64,000 bases of DNA from a virus, in the IMG/VR virus record IMGVR_UViG_3300046318_000491, positions 62,001 through 126,000 of that record; one strand, 5' to 3'. Every line of letters begins with the position of its first letter. The stretch's first letter is position 1. The notes beneath the pieces are model-generated. The model searched no databases and was not told the origin of the DNA. It saw only the letters and a list, made by a program, of their open reading frames with translations. The translations under genes were made by a program, and so were the position numbers. This document shows, one piece after another, positions 39,701 through 47,628 of this stretch.

Positions 39701-40359
39701 TCCAAGGCTCGGCGATATGCTAAATCTGCTTGTCTATACGCAAGCTCTGCTTCTCGTCTAGCTCTATTATCTGGAGGAAGGTTCTGAACACGAGCAAGAT
39801 TCTCTCTAGCTTTTTCTAGGGCTAGAGCAGCATCCTCCTCTTTAAGGGCAGCTTCTTCGGCATCAAATGCTAGTTGCTGCATTTCTTCACGAAGGTCTTT
39901 TACAGTTTTAGTCGTGCTAGTATTTGCCTTACCGGCAGCAGCTACCGCCTGCGATACACCACTAAATGCTGCCTTACCAACTAAGGTAGCGACCTTAATC
40001 TGAGCCATAGCGTTAGCTAGGATAATACCCGTGGAAGCAGCGCCGCCAGCTGCGCCTACGAAGGCACCTAAGCCGCCGACTAAAGAGCTTAGGGACTGAG
40101 CCAAAGCCATAACCCCGGACTGTACGTAGTAGCTACTACGGATCATCTTGTGGAATGACTTAGAGACATCCTGGGATGTCCTAGCAAACTCGCTGCGAGC
40201 AGACTTACCAAAGCTATCGGTAAACTCTTGCGCTATATCTTTTCCAGCACGCTTTGTTGACGAGCGTGTACGGGAGTTATTGAGACCATCCTCAATATCT
40301 TTGGCAACACCAGAGGTTATCGCTTTAACGATAATCTCGGCTGATCCTACTACTGCCAT
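36715..40359 (-). CDS. Tape measure protein
   Basis: 1214 residues, the longest helical protein in the tail module. It has an N-terminal helical region, a charged coiled coil at about 155-235 (LREEMQQLAFDAEEAALKEE...LEDEKKNPKKK), hydrophobic stretches near 640-690 (ILAIVAVGAAIAAAIGITAA) and a Gly-rich C-terminus (GGLIGRVRQFADGGIARFAD) of the kind seen in tape measure proteins. It sets tail length; by the usual ratio of about 0.15 nm per residue the tail would be near 180 nm. Very strong Shine-Dalgarno AGGAGGTGA 7 bases before ATG. It follows the tail-assembly chaperone pair, as expected. Confidence 0.9.
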   Translation of the reverse strand: MAVVGSAEIIVKAITSGVAKDIEDGLNNSRTRSSTKRAGKDIAQEFTDSFGKSARSEFARTSQDVSKSFHKMIRSSYYVQSGVMALAQSLSSLVGGLGAFVGAAGGAASTGIILANAMAQIKVATLVGKAAFSGVSQAVAAAGKANTSTTKTVKDLREEMQQLAFDAEEAALKEEDAALALEKARENLARVQNLPPDNRARREAELAYRQADLAYRRALDRSKDLEDEKKNPKKKGKTGTDPYAGLTKSQKEFAQYLVSIQKQLKGLNEAAAGSFLPVLQTQIQKMFSSGAFTMLIQGYKQVGQALGEASSRLGNSLFNPTSLAGIRDIFIGTSKTVMALGTIFGNLIKSFLTLYRATSPVFNMFRDFLSTSTTNMAKNLAGNFANISAYFKKAAQTAAMFGSIIGNVFAGLKAMIKANTGPGTGGYMLVEQLKASSKWMRELGTAAGEFSSKAYFKATAENTLAITNAFAGFFSVLKDLGTSPDVKLFWDTLSQGQDSLRQIIMAAAGTGPILAEILVSVAEIAASFTDSGQIKTYLEIISGVFKAMAGFLKSIQPLMQVLGPIIGGMGALITLGLLFKKVYMIGFGTVMAAMKVMSAIQAVLVAKKYGESIANGVVIASNTGLGASYIGLGGTMAGVTAIASAMWTAITGPIGLAILAIVAVGAAIAAAIGITAAINADRVKKSVTALSGSFRDAAKHTLSAADASSQWANALLTVTDAEKASIQDMSQVNGLYATLAKERAETAAEMAAHNGEWVSAQQIVQEEAAATAVTAATAAFKSYGDTLAKIAKKSLPEIQRNYRNLVVTQGMSKEATLGMLDASEDMTKSLEAQAKALGDTIYNADGTVNAQKRLDYALGEGSYLLAKARAERAKFNQTMRDAVQTFIDVKGPLEQSAEDLKKYSDVVVTASGDAGFSLNKYKDDLLKQQRDLAAWSKNIALLSKKMSQGALNELVAMGKGGSALVASLVTGTGNSLKVNEKALKTYQDQVVKAAEAQKKATAVAAAVTDPRALSNLISRKFQGQGTLYNYYSGSITAGVKSISEIAEEAGITIDQLIAEQSKLGTKDVAAEVNIKGVWDKSSIANLKSDFEKAMGATTYVITTKKADGGLIGRVRQFADGGIARFADGSGGPVSGPGGPRSDMIPAMLSNGEYVVNAASTAKNLELLRAINAGQSVSGPGINISVNAAPGMSEYEIATLVANRLQFEMRKGASV

Positions 40360-40401
40360 ACACGCTCACCTCCTCGGTAGCTAGTTTTAATATTTATTTA
40401 G

Positions 40402-40818
40402 TTATCCAATAGGAGCATCTAGTAGACCGCCAAATGGATTGGAAGACTCTGGATTGAAGTCAGTAGCTGGAACAAAAGGCTTTATTTCTTGACCGTCATA
40501 GTCGTATTCCATTCCGTCGGAATCTGAAGATGACTCTTTTGTCTTTGGTGCAGCGTAGTGGTATTTAGTTTTATATAGACTTTCGAAGACATGTATCCTT
40601 CGAGCGTCCGTCATTTGAGCTTGTTCCACGGTTGAGTAGTTAAAATCTTCCTCGTAGAAATAATGAATGACATCTAGCATGTCAGAGATATCCATCTCCG
40701 AAAGTTTTAAACCATTCACTATTGCTTTTCCGTTAATATAAGGCCAGAGGTCTACTGCCCAGTTGAGGAGCCCTCTGGCTGCGCTTCCGGGCGGTTGCTG
40801 TACGATTCCAAAAGCCAA
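40402..40818 (-). CDS. Tail assembly chaperone, second frame (gpT-like)
   Basis: 138 residues if started at TTG 40818. Overlaps the preceding ORF by 67 bases in the -1 frame, directly before the tape measure gene; this is the position of the gpG/gpGT pair. Sequence: helical core ENDMLDVIHYFYEED-like (actual SEMDISDMLDVIHYFYEEDF), then an acidic, low-complexity end (KESSSDSDGMEYDYDGQE). The TTG has no clear Shine-Dalgarno, so expression by -1 frameshifting is likely. No canonical slippery heptamer is in the overlap; T TTG GAA (40812-40806) and C CCG GAA (40791-40785) are the nearest. Confidence 0.7.
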   Translation of the reverse strand: MAFGIVQQPPGSAARGLLNWAVDLWPYINGKAIVNGLKLSEMDISDMLDVIHYFYEEDFNYSTVEQAQMTDARRIHVFESLYKTKYHYAAPKTKESSSDSDGMEYDYDGQEIKPFVPATDFNPESSNPFGGLLDAPIG

Positions 40819-41102
40819 GCAACAATTTCGCTTAGGGTCTCTACAGAAACAACTCGGTCTTTATCCTCTAGAAGAGCGTCAAAACGAGCAAAGCTCTCGT
40901 CTTTCAGAACCTTCTTGAAAAATGTACCAATGGTACGGGCTGATGCAGCAGGGTCATCTGACGAGGCATCTTCAACGATAGAAAGCATAACCTTACCCTG
41001 CATACGCGGGACGCAGTGGAACTCTTCTTCGTATAGTTTAAATGAAAGCGGCTGAGCTTCTTCTGCAGTAGCTCCAGTACCAAAATCCTTGAATCTAGTC
41101 AT
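40752..41102 (-). CDS. Tail assembly chaperone, first frame (gpG-like)
   Basis: 116 residues. Acidic, helical, with FKLYEEEFHCVPRMQGKVML (the entry typical of siphovirus tail assembly chaperones) and TIGTFFKKVLKDESFARFDALL. Lies one gene before the tape measure and overlaps the second-frame ORF. It keeps the tape measure soluble during tube polymerisation. It follows a candidate late promoter. Confidence 0.75.
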   Translation of the reverse strand: MTRFKDFGTGATAEEAQPLSFKLYEEEFHCVPRMQGKVMLSIVEDASSDDPAASARTIGTFFKKVLKDESFARFDALLEDKDRVVSVETLSEIVAWLLESYSNRPEAQPEGSSTGQ

Positions 41103-41139
41103 CTTGTTATCTTTCTCGCCATAGCGTATAGTGTCGTTT

Positions 41140-41152
41140 GGTGCAATGCACC
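41140..41152. promoter_or_regulatory. 13-bp palindrome downstream of a candidate promoter
   Basis: GGTGCA-A-TGCACC, between the decamer at 41158-41167 and the chaperone ATG. Possible operator or RNA hairpin in the leader. Confidence 0.35.
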
Positions 41153-41157
41153 TACGT

Positions 41158-41167
41158 CTATTTTACT
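41158..41167 (-). promoter_or_regulatory. Candidate late promoter AGTAAAATAG
   Basis: Nine of ten match to GGTAAAATAG, in the 98-base gap before the tail assembly chaperone gene and 55 bases from its start. Confidence 0.45.
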
Positions 41168-41200
41168 ACAGTGTTATATTGCTTAGTTTGCGAGAAAAAG

Positions 41201-41611
41201 CTACTTCCACCTGAAATGGCGTAACTCTCTAGTGAGGTAAGGGTTAGATTTTGTGCCCGGATGACGGACTGGACCAGGGGTACGGATTACACGCCCCCTA
41301 GAGCCGAAGACTAAGACACCGCCTGCTTCTTTTGGCAGAATTAAATGAGCTCTAGTTCCTTGATGGTGGTCCAAGGCATATGGCACTGTCCAGGAGCCGA
41401 TTTGCATAAACTGGCCGGTAGAATTTCCTTGATGTCTTTTATGGATAGATTTTTGCAATCGTCCAGTCTGATAGCCGACATTAGATTTAGCACCTAGTAC
41501 AGCTTTTTCTCCAGCTATCTCTAGCTCTCTCCATAGTCCGCCGGAGCTAGTATTTAGCTCCCTATGCAACGCTAGTCTGTCTAGCTGCAGATTGACAAAT
41601 TGAAAGTCCAT
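41201..41611 (-). CDS. Head-tail joining / neck protein (HK97 gp10-like)
   Basis: 136 residues. QTGRLQKSIHKR (the conserved TGxLxxSI) and the C-terminal HPGTKSNPYLTRELRHF match the HK97 gp10-like tail completion family. It would help join tail to head. TAATG overlap with the preceding gene. Confidence 0.75.
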   Translation of the reverse strand: MDFQFVNLQLDRLALHRELNTSSGGLWRELEIAGEKAVLGAKSNVGYQTGRLQKSIHKRHQGNSTGQFMQIGSWTVPYALDHHQGTRAHLILPKEAGGVLVFGSRGRVIRTPGPVRHPGTKSNPYLTRELRHFRWK

Positions 41612-42117
41612 TATGGAATAGCCATTGTTACGGTCATAGTAGTGGTCTGGAACCCGCCTTCCGGAGCAGAAGCATCAAGGGTGGCAATAACGCCGATACC
41701 GTAACCGGTTTCGTCCCACTGGTCGAGTAGGTTAATTGATTCCATGAGAACCCAAGCATCGTAGGCAAGAGTTTCAGAGGAAACCTGAATCTTTTCTGGT
41801 GATGGTGGACGACCATTTTGACCCACAATCGGGGTCTCGCGGGCGATTTGAATATTTAGAGTTGCGCTACGAGGAACGTGACACCGCTGAGGCTCCCCGA
41901 CCTGGGCACCGGGAGTACCTAGATACATTTGAACAAACGAAACGACTAGCTGCTCGCAGTCAATTGCTGGTTGCCCCATGGTCCAGTATTTGCGCCTAGG
42001 TAGGTTGACGTTATATGACTGAAAAATAGTTTCAACGCGTTCCAATACGCCCTGCATCATGTCACGGAGGTTTGTTGCATCCTCCGACACTCCAGTGAAG
42101 TCAATTTGAGTAGCCAA
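41611..42117 (-). CDS. Tail terminator-like protein
   Basis: 168 residues. N-terminal helix (LRDMMQGVLERVETIFQSYN), then beta strands (CEQLVVSFVQMYLG; ATLNIQIARETPI; GFQTTTMTVTMAIP) resembling the tail terminator/completion proteins next to gp10-like genes. TTG start with AAGGAG upstream; the stop overlaps the next ATG. Assigned by order and fold style rather than a signature motif. Confidence 0.6.
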   Translation of the reverse strand: MATQIDFTGVSEDATNLRDMMQGVLERVETIFQSYNVNLPRRKYWTMGQPAIDCEQLVVSFVQMYLGTPGAQVGEPQRCHVPRSATLNIQIARETPIVGQNGRPPSPEKIQVSSETLAYDAWVLMESINLLDQWDETGYGIGVIATLDASAPEGGFQTTTMTVTMAIP

Positions 42118-42129
42118 TTTCTCTCCTTA

Positions 42130-43242
42130 TTAGCTGTACATTTGAGTTTTGAGGTTGCCGGTAGCAAGCTCGACTAGATTTTCTACACCGTCAATAGTCT
42201 TTGTAGCGTATAAAGTCCATGTTCCAGGGTCTACCATGCCGATAGCCGCTAGTGCCTTATCGTAAGAGACGTCAAAAGATACCGACTCTGCGCCAGAATT
42301 TAAGGTAATACTGTCAGCATCTAAATTCACTGACTTAGCACCGCTATACCCGCGGAGAGTGACCTGGGGTGTCCAGCCGGAGCTAGGGAAAAAATTACTG
42401 AAGTCTAGGCTATCAATACCAGTCGAAGACCACGCTGCAGCATCCCCCTTGACAAGAATTAGGTCAAAATCTGCATTGGCAGTGAGCACGGCAGTTTTAG
42501 GGGTGTAGCGGCGTGCACGTGGTTGATCAGGAGAAAATACCTTCGACTTACGACGTGCATTATCGGGGTTGGTGACTTTTAGAAATAAATCAATTTCATA
42601 AAGCCCGGTGCGCAACTCGTCGATAAATTCCTGATTATCAAGAATGGTATAGGAGACACCTTGACGAGTTACAGAAGTAACGCGCTGAGGGAGCTCGCAG
42701 TCAGAATCGCCAGACCATAAACGAGCAAACTCTAGGGCAAGCTTACGTGCAGCCATACGACCGGCAACTGGAACAGGGGTTCCATATGAATACGTAATTT
42801 CTGTATTACAAGGAGTCCACGGAGTGCCAGCCTGGATGTGGATCGTTGAGTGGTCAACTAGGTAATAGCTAGAAGGGTCAAGAACTTTACCAGTGCGGTT
42901 TCTAATAGAGTGAATTTTAGTTACAGGGCGGCCGCGCAAACGAATACGGGAATCTGGAGACATACCGTCAGCAGTAAGCTCCGAGTACTCGTCGTAGTCA
43001 CCAGAGGGGATATTGTAAACATCTCCACCAAATAGGATTGGAGAGTTGGTCTTAATAGAAGGCCCCATGCGGTTATTACGCAGGGTACATGTGTAGCGCT
43101 CGGTTACAGTGGTTTCGCCAGTAAATTTACGGCCCGACATGGCCCAGAGTAGGTACGATGCTACACGGCAGGCTTCTTCAGTAAATTCCGTGTATGCGTA
43201 GTCACCCAGCTCTTCAGGCTGTACCCAAAAGTTGTTAGACAT
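42130..43242 (-). CDS. Head-to-tail adaptor with an added C-terminal beta domain
   Basis: 370 residues. The N-terminal about 240 residues (EEACRVASYLLWAMSGRKF...RIRLRGRPVTKIHSIRN...AARKLALEFARLWSGDSDCEL...TRQGVSYTILD) match head-tail adaptors (HK97 gp6/SPP1 gp15 style). Residues about 245-370 are a separate Ig-like sandwich (LTANADFDLILVKGDAA...TWTLYATKTIDG), similar to Ig-like domains attached to virion proteins that may bind surface carbohydrates. ATG with GAGAGG upstream. Confidence 0.7.
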   Translation of the reverse strand: MSNNFWVQPEELGDYAYTEFTEEACRVASYLLWAMSGRKFTGETTVTERYTCTLRNNRMGPSIKTNSPILFGGDVYNIPSGDYDEYSELTADGMSPDSRIRLRGRPVTKIHSIRNRTGKVLDPSSYYLVDHSTIHIQAGTPWTPCNTEITYSYGTPVPVAGRMAARKLALEFARLWSGDSDCELPQRVTSVTRQGVSYTILDNQEFIDELRTGLYEIDLFLKVTNPDNARRKSKVFSPDQPRARRYTPKTAVLTANADFDLILVKGDAAAWSSTGIDSLDFSNFFPSSGWTPQVTLRGYSGAKSVNLDADSITLNSGAESVSFDVSYDKALAAIGMVDPGTWTLYATKTIDGVENLVELATGNLKTQMYS

Positions 43243-43262
43243 ATATACCTCTCTATAAGTTT

Positions 43263-43306
43263 AAACGGGTGGCAAACCAGTGATTAGACCAGTTCGCCAC
43301 CCGTTT
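43263..43306 (-). terminator. Terminator after the tail tube gene
   Basis: AAACGGGTGGC (43263-43273) pairs perfectly with GCCACCCGTTT (43296-43306), loop 22. On the minus strand the stem is followed by AAACTT rather than a pure T-run, so efficiency is uncertain; the stem itself ends in T's. Confidence 0.6.
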
Positions 43307-43317
43307 CTTTAGCTTAT

Positions 43318-44445
43318 TTAAGCTGGGTCTTCGTTAGAAGATAGGATGTTGTCGATGGCTGCATCAGCATTGTATGTGATGCTTCCAGGAACGTTAGGTA
43401 CACCGTCACCCTGACCAAGATCAGCTGAGCTTACCTGAGTATAGGTAGGGACCTGAGTTACTGACTTAGTAGTAGTTACACGAGCGCCAGCAGGAATTGC
43501 TGGAGTGGTGGTTGCAGTGATCTCGGTAAAGGCAGCTGCCTCTGTGTCGAATGCAACAGTGTATGGAGATGAGCTAGATACAGTCAAACCGCCAGAGATC
43601 TTGCCATTTAGACCAGCAGAGATGTTCTGTAGGAAGATCTCGTCGCCAGCTGCAATCTTAGGGTCACCAGAGAAGGTCAGTGTAGCTGTGCCATCAACGA
43701 TCTTAGCCTTTGTAAGAGTAACTGAGCTAGGGTCCTTAGCAGTAACTGACGTGAAGTAGACGTTCTCGTTGTTGGTGTTATCTGACCACTGGTAGAAGCC
43801 ATTTAGAGCAGTTGGTGCCCATGAAGCGCGTGCATATGAGTATGGACGCTCCGCGGCAATGGGGAATTCCCAACGACCATCAGGACCTGACTGGAAGTTA
43901 ACGTTTCCAAGACCGAAGCCTTCGAAGGTGTTAGCCATTAGACCGTTTTCAATAACGCGGTCGCCTGACTGACGCATCTTGGCGTATGGGAATACCCAGT
44001 GGAAGTAAGGAAGAACGCCTGAACGCTTTCCGTCCTTTACTGCGTGTGACCAAGCCTCGATTGCAACACCGTTACCTGCAGGGTCATCGCCTACACCAGG
44101 TGCAGCCCAACCAACAGACTTAACGTCGCCCTGACCAATATCCTTGCGAAGCAATAGACCACCAGATAGAAGAGCAGTCAGCTCTGGATCTGGCTCACAA
44201 ATTGCAAGTTCCATGGTGATGCGCTTTAGAGTGTCCGGAGCTTTGTATGTTACACATACAACGCCGTTTGCACCCTTTTCAGTGATTTCATCGCCCTCTT
44301 CGTATTCTGGAGTGAACGAGATTCTCATAAATGCTGAGGTGGTGTAGCTGTCGCCAGGACCGCTCAGCAAGGTACCAGTAGAATCCAGACGGGTGACACG
44401 GATTGACACACCCTGGATGCTAGCTGCATATTCTTGAGTAGCCAT
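43318..44445 (-). CDS. Major tail (tube) protein
   Basis: 375 residues. Early region MRISFTPEYEEGDEITEKGA and APDTLKRITMELAICEPDPE follow the tail tube pattern of actinophages, then PYFHWVFPYAKMRQS and NTFEGFGLGNVNFQSGPDGRW near the end of the core. The C-terminal about 120 residues form an added beta domain with a GDEIFLQNISAGLNG unit related to the FCCH-like repeats of the tail tip proteins. ATG with AAGGAG. It follows the capsid genes and is set off by hairpins on both sides, consistent with high expression. Confidence 0.72.
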   Translation of the reverse strand: MATQEYAASIQGVSIRVTRLDSTGTLLSGPGDSYTTSAFMRISFTPEYEEGDEITEKGANGVVCVTYKAPDTLKRITMELAICEPDPELTALLSGGLLLRKDIGQGDVKSVGWAAPGVGDDPAGNGVAIEAWSHAVKDGKRSGVLPYFHWVFPYAKMRQSGDRVIENGLMANTFEGFGLGNVNFQSGPDGRWEFPIAAERPYSYARASWAPTALNGFYQWSDNTNNENVYFTSVTAKDPSSVTLTKAKIVDGTATLTFSGDPKIAAGDEIFLQNISAGLNGKISGGLTVSSSSPYTVAFDTEAAAFTEITATTTPAIPAGARVTTTKSVTQVPTYTQVSSADLGQGDGVPNVPGSITYNADAAIDNILSSNEDPA

Positions 44446-44464
44446 AAAGCTATTCTCCTTGTTG

Positions 44465-45340
44465 TTACGCTGTTAGATCGACTCGAACAGCTAGGTGGAT
44501 TGATGTATCAAAGTAAGCCGCAGCTGGGCGGATTGCCTTGAGACGCATGTCATTCGCATTACCCGACACATCGTAAGCCTGGCTTAGATTGTCGTTCACG
44601 ACATCGACATCGCCAACATAAGTCTTGACGGTGCCGGTGGCGTAAATCCATTTGTTGGTGGCTGACGCTGCCGCGTTAGTGTCACCATCTGGTCCAGTTC
44701 CTGTGTAACCCGAACCAACGATAACTGGGGTGCCGCCTAGGGTTTGTAGGTGCTCCTTGCCAGCTTCGTGAAAAAGCATGTTTGAGTTGCTAGCAAGAAG
44801 TGCTGCAACATCGCGAGTCATGTGGATGATGCCCTGTTCGCCACCATCTGAAGCCAAACCGATCGAGTGCTCTAGAAGAGCAAGTGCACGGCGTGGAGAA
44901 AGAGCAGCTCCGCTATTAAGAATCGTTGCTGAAGCAGAAGAAAGAGCAACGTTTGCGTGGCTTTCTCCCTTACGAACTGCACCATCCCAAAGCTCAACTT
45001 CCATGGCGTGCTGAGTAACGCCGTCAAGCTGTCGCTTTAAACGCTCAATGCGGTCGATGCCGTTGAAACCTAGAGTAGAGCGAAGCTCTTCTGCCTCGAT
45101 GAACCAAGGCTTGATTTCGGTGTAGTAAGTCGGTACGCCAGCAGCTACTACTTCACCATCTGTAGAGTCAGTGTCATCCCAGTTGGTTGCCGAGTAAAGT
45201 GTTGTTTCCCACTCCTGTGAGAAGCCACGGACCCACTGGTCCTCTGATGGACCGTTCTCAGGCTTGATTACGGCAAGTAGGCCGAATGCAGAAGGCACAA
45301 TCTTGGGTGCTGATACAACACCGGTCTTTGTGAAAGCCAT
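44465..45340 (-). CDS. Second capsid-type protein (possible pentamer protein)
   Basis: 291 residues. PSAFGLLAVIKPE at the start, YYTEIKPWFIEAEELRSTLG, RRALALLEHSIGLAS, and a C-terminal strand set (KTYVGDVDVVNDNL...AAYFDTSIHLAVRVDLT) resemble the second capsid protein that follows the major capsid gene in some actinophages and is annotated there as the pentamer protein. It lies directly after the major capsid gene. An HK97-fold nature is inferred, and other head structural roles are possible. Confidence 0.5.
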   Translation of the reverse strand: MAFTKTGVVSAPKIVPSAFGLLAVIKPENGPSEDQWVRGFSQEWETTLYSATNWDDTDSTDGEVVAAGVPTYYTEIKPWFIEAEELRSTLGFNGIDRIERLKRQLDGVTQHAMEVELWDGAVRKGESHANVALSSASATILNSGAALSPRRALALLEHSIGLASDGGEQGIIHMTRDVAALLASNSNMLFHEAGKEHLQTLGGTPVIVGSGYTGTGPDGDTNAAASATNKWIYATGTVKTYVGDVDVVNDNLSQAYDVSGNANDMRLKAIRPAAAYFDTSIHLAVRVDLTA

Positions 45341-45383
45341 TTGTAGGTTCCTTAAGTAAATAAAGTCTTATATGTTTCGTATT

Positions 45384-45409
45384 GGGGGAGCCGGTTACCC
45401 GACTCCCCC
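45384..45409 (-). terminator. Hairpin after the major capsid gene
   Basis: GGGGGAG (45384-45390) pairs with CTCCCCC (45403-45409); CGG/CCG extends the stem after one mismatch. No T-run follows on the minus strand, so it may protect the capsid mRNA 3' end or partly terminate. Confidence 0.5.
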
Positions 45410-45446
45410 GCAACGAGGTTGCTACTATTTAGTGGCTGTTGAGTGT

Positions 45447-47585
45447 TTAGTACTCTACAGCAGCGGCAGTAGCGCCACCAGTTGTGTCGCGAAGAGCTGC
45501 AGCAACACCGTTGATTGAGATTGAAGATGTGATCTTCAGTGACTCGATACCAACCTTTGCTAGGCCTTCGAAGGTTTCCACGAACATCTTGTAGTCGTTG
45601 GTGCCAACTAGAGATGAGTCGCGGATGATACCTAGGTCTAGAGTTCCGCCGTCTAGGAACAAGAATGTTCCCTCTGCGAATAGGTACCATGAGAATGAGT
45701 CCGGGAACTCAAGTAGTGCTGCTGCACCCTGTGCGCCAAAGTAGTTCTGGTCAGGTGAAGCCACTAGAGATACGTTGCTGTTCGATAGGTAGCCCTCGAT
45801 CTCTGCCTTTGACAGAGCGATGGTGCCATCGCCTGGCATTGATAGAGTAAGGTCAGCTGCCATAGCGTCGATAACCCAGTCAGGCACGATGGCCTTTAGC
45901 TGAGTACCAGCGTCGATACGGTGACGTGAACGGTAAGCAACTGCTGCACGGCGGATCTGGACTAGGAAGTCACGACCGAAACCGATTAGTGAAGAAGTAG
46001 TAACAGCGGTTGAAGCGTTACCAATCTTAGTTAGCAAGTTAACTTCTGCCTGACGAGCGTGCTCAACGAGCGCAAGCTCATTGTGGCGAGCGATTAGCTC
46101 TGGGTACGCACGGGTCATCAAGTTACCGAACTGTAGCTGTAGGGTTACAGCGTCAGTGGTTGCAGTCAGTTCAGCAGCAGAAGAAACAGTCAAGCTGTTC
46201 TTTGTGTCACCGTCTGGCTCTGCGTCCACTGCAGCAGTCCATACACCAACAGCGTTAGCGTAGTCACCTGAAGCGAATGATGGAGGAGTTACGAAGCGGA
46301 TACCGCCACGGTCTGCCTGGAACTTAGGAAGTGAGTCGCGAACTGGACGGACAGTGGTTGAACCAAGACCGAAAATGTCGTACTTAACTTCGAAAGGAGC
46401 ACCGTGACCACCAGAAGCAACAAGAGCTGAGTCAGCAGCAAAAGCTGAGATCTTAGCTGAGTTAGCCTCTGCATCGGTAGTTAGGGTGCGTGCCTCGTCA
46501 AACTGAGTGGTGATAGATGCAACGATGTGCTGCTCTCCGTCGCCACCGTTTACACGACGCAATGAGTGGATACGCTTTTCCATAGCCTGAGCTACTTCGG
46601 TCATATCGTTGATAGTGCTGCCTGCGGTGTAGCCAGGGATGTCAGCGCCAGCGGTGATTGCCACTACTGACTCTGCGATCTGAACTACAGGCTGACGGTC
46701 AGCTGGAGCCTCGAAGGTTCCCTCTGCTGATGCGGTCACAGTTGCCTGCTCTTCCTGCTGAATCTCTTCAGCGATAGGTGATGTTTCTAGAATGGTTTCT
46801 TCGGCTGAAGCCTCCGAGCCTTCGACTGCCTCAACAACAGCGGTTTCTTCCGCTACTGCTGCTTCAGTCTCAACGATTGCTTCTTCAACTGCTGCGTCAG
46901 CTACTACTGCTTCTTCGACTACAGGGGCCTCAGCTTCAACAGCTGCTTCCTCTACGGTCTCTTCAGTAGCAACCTCTTCAACAGACGCATCTGCAACGAT
47001 GGTCTCTTCGGTTACTTCTACCGACTCTACGGTTGATAGTTCAGAATCTGATTCCTGATCAATTGATGCTTCGACAACAGCTTCCTCGGCAATAGCTTCA
47101 ACAGCTACTTCCTCGGCTACTGGTGTCTCCTCTGAAGAAAGTTCAGCAGAAGCCTTCATAGACTTCTTTGCTTCTTCTTCTTCGTCGGTCTCTTTGGCTT
47201 CTTCAGTAGGAGCTTCCTCAGTTTCCACTGGGGCTTCTTCTACTGGAGCTTCCTCCGCTGGCATGTCCTCTACGGGCATGTCTTCGTTAGTTGGCTCATC
47301 CATAGCCATTTCCTCTCCAGACGCCTCGGCAATACCCTTAACACGGGCAGTAGCCTCAGCCGCGCGGGCTGCTAGCTCTTCGGCAAGTGCCTCTCGACGA
47401 GCCAGCTCACCCTTCACGATGTCAAGAGAGTCGGCAAGCGACGTCATAGCATCAACTGTTTCAGGAGTCGGGTCTTCACCCTCAACCATTTCGAACTGGC
47501 TGACAATATCTGCCTGTAGCTCCGCGACTTGTTCGTCGCCAAGCTCAGCGATAGTATCTAGCTGAGTCTTAATCTGGTCGTACAC
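45447..47585 (-). CDS. Major capsid protein with long acidic N-terminal segment
   Basis: 712 residues from GTG 47585, which follows AGGAGG by 4 bases; an upstream start at 47681 would lie in the leader. Residues 1-85 are a coiled coil (IKTQLDTIAELGDEQVAEL...LARREALAEELAARAAEA), like a capsid delta/scaffold domain. Residues about 90-290 are almost entirely Glu, Ala, Val, Thr and Ser. Residues about 330-712 are the HK97-type hexamer protein: MEKRIHSLRRVNGGDGEQHI, DSLPKFQADRGGIRF, RAYPELIARHNELALVEHAR, DWVIDAMAADLTLSM. The N-terminal part is probably removed by the protease encoded just upstream. Confidence 0.85.
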   Translation of the reverse strand: MYDQIKTQLDTIAELGDEQVAELQADIVSQFEMVEGEDPTPETVDAMTSLADSLDIVKGELARREALAEELAARAAEATARVKGIAEASGEEMAMDEPTNEDMPVEDMPAEEAPVEEAPVETEEAPTEEAKETDEEEEAKKSMKASAELSSEETPVAEEVAVEAIAEEAVVEASIDQESDSELSTVESVEVTEETIVADASVEEVATEETVEEAAVEAEAPVVEEAVVADAAVEEAIVETEAAVAEETAVVEAVEGSEASAEETILETSPIAEEIQQEEQATVTASAEGTFEAPADRQPVVQIAESVVAITAGADIPGYTAGSTINDMTEVAQAMEKRIHSLRRVNGGDGEQHIVASITTQFDEARTLTTDAEANSAKISAFAADSALVASGGHGAPFEVKYDIFGLGSTTVRPVRDSLPKFQADRGGIRFVTPPSFASGDYANAVGVWTAAVDAEPDGDTKNSLTVSSAAELTATTDAVTLQLQFGNLMTRAYPELIARHNELALVEHARQAEVNLLTKIGNASTAVTTSSLIGFGRDFLVQIRRAAVAYRSRHRIDAGTQLKAIVPDWVIDAMAADLTLSMPGDGTIALSKAEIEGYLSNSNVSLVASPDQNYFGAQGAAALLEFPDSFSWYLFAEGTFLFLDGGTLDLGIIRDSSLVGTNDYKMFVETFEGLAKVGIESLKITSSISINGVAAALRDTTGGATAAAVEY

Positions 47586-47612
47586 TGTACCTCCTAGGCC
47601 AGTTATTTTGAC

Positions 47613-47628
47613 ATGCACGGTTGTGCAT
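47613..47628 (-). promoter_or_regulatory. Leader hairpin of the capsid gene
   Basis: ATGCAC-4-GTGCAT perfect inverted repeat, 28 bases before the capsid GTG, within the roughly 100-base leader. Possible mRNA stabiliser or binding site. Confidence 0.35.

Noticed and set aside
46778-47565. Plus-strand Ser/Ala-rich frames opposite the capsid gene
   Set aside because: Antisense of the Glu/Ala/Val-rich segment; no Shine-Dalgarno and pure low complexity.
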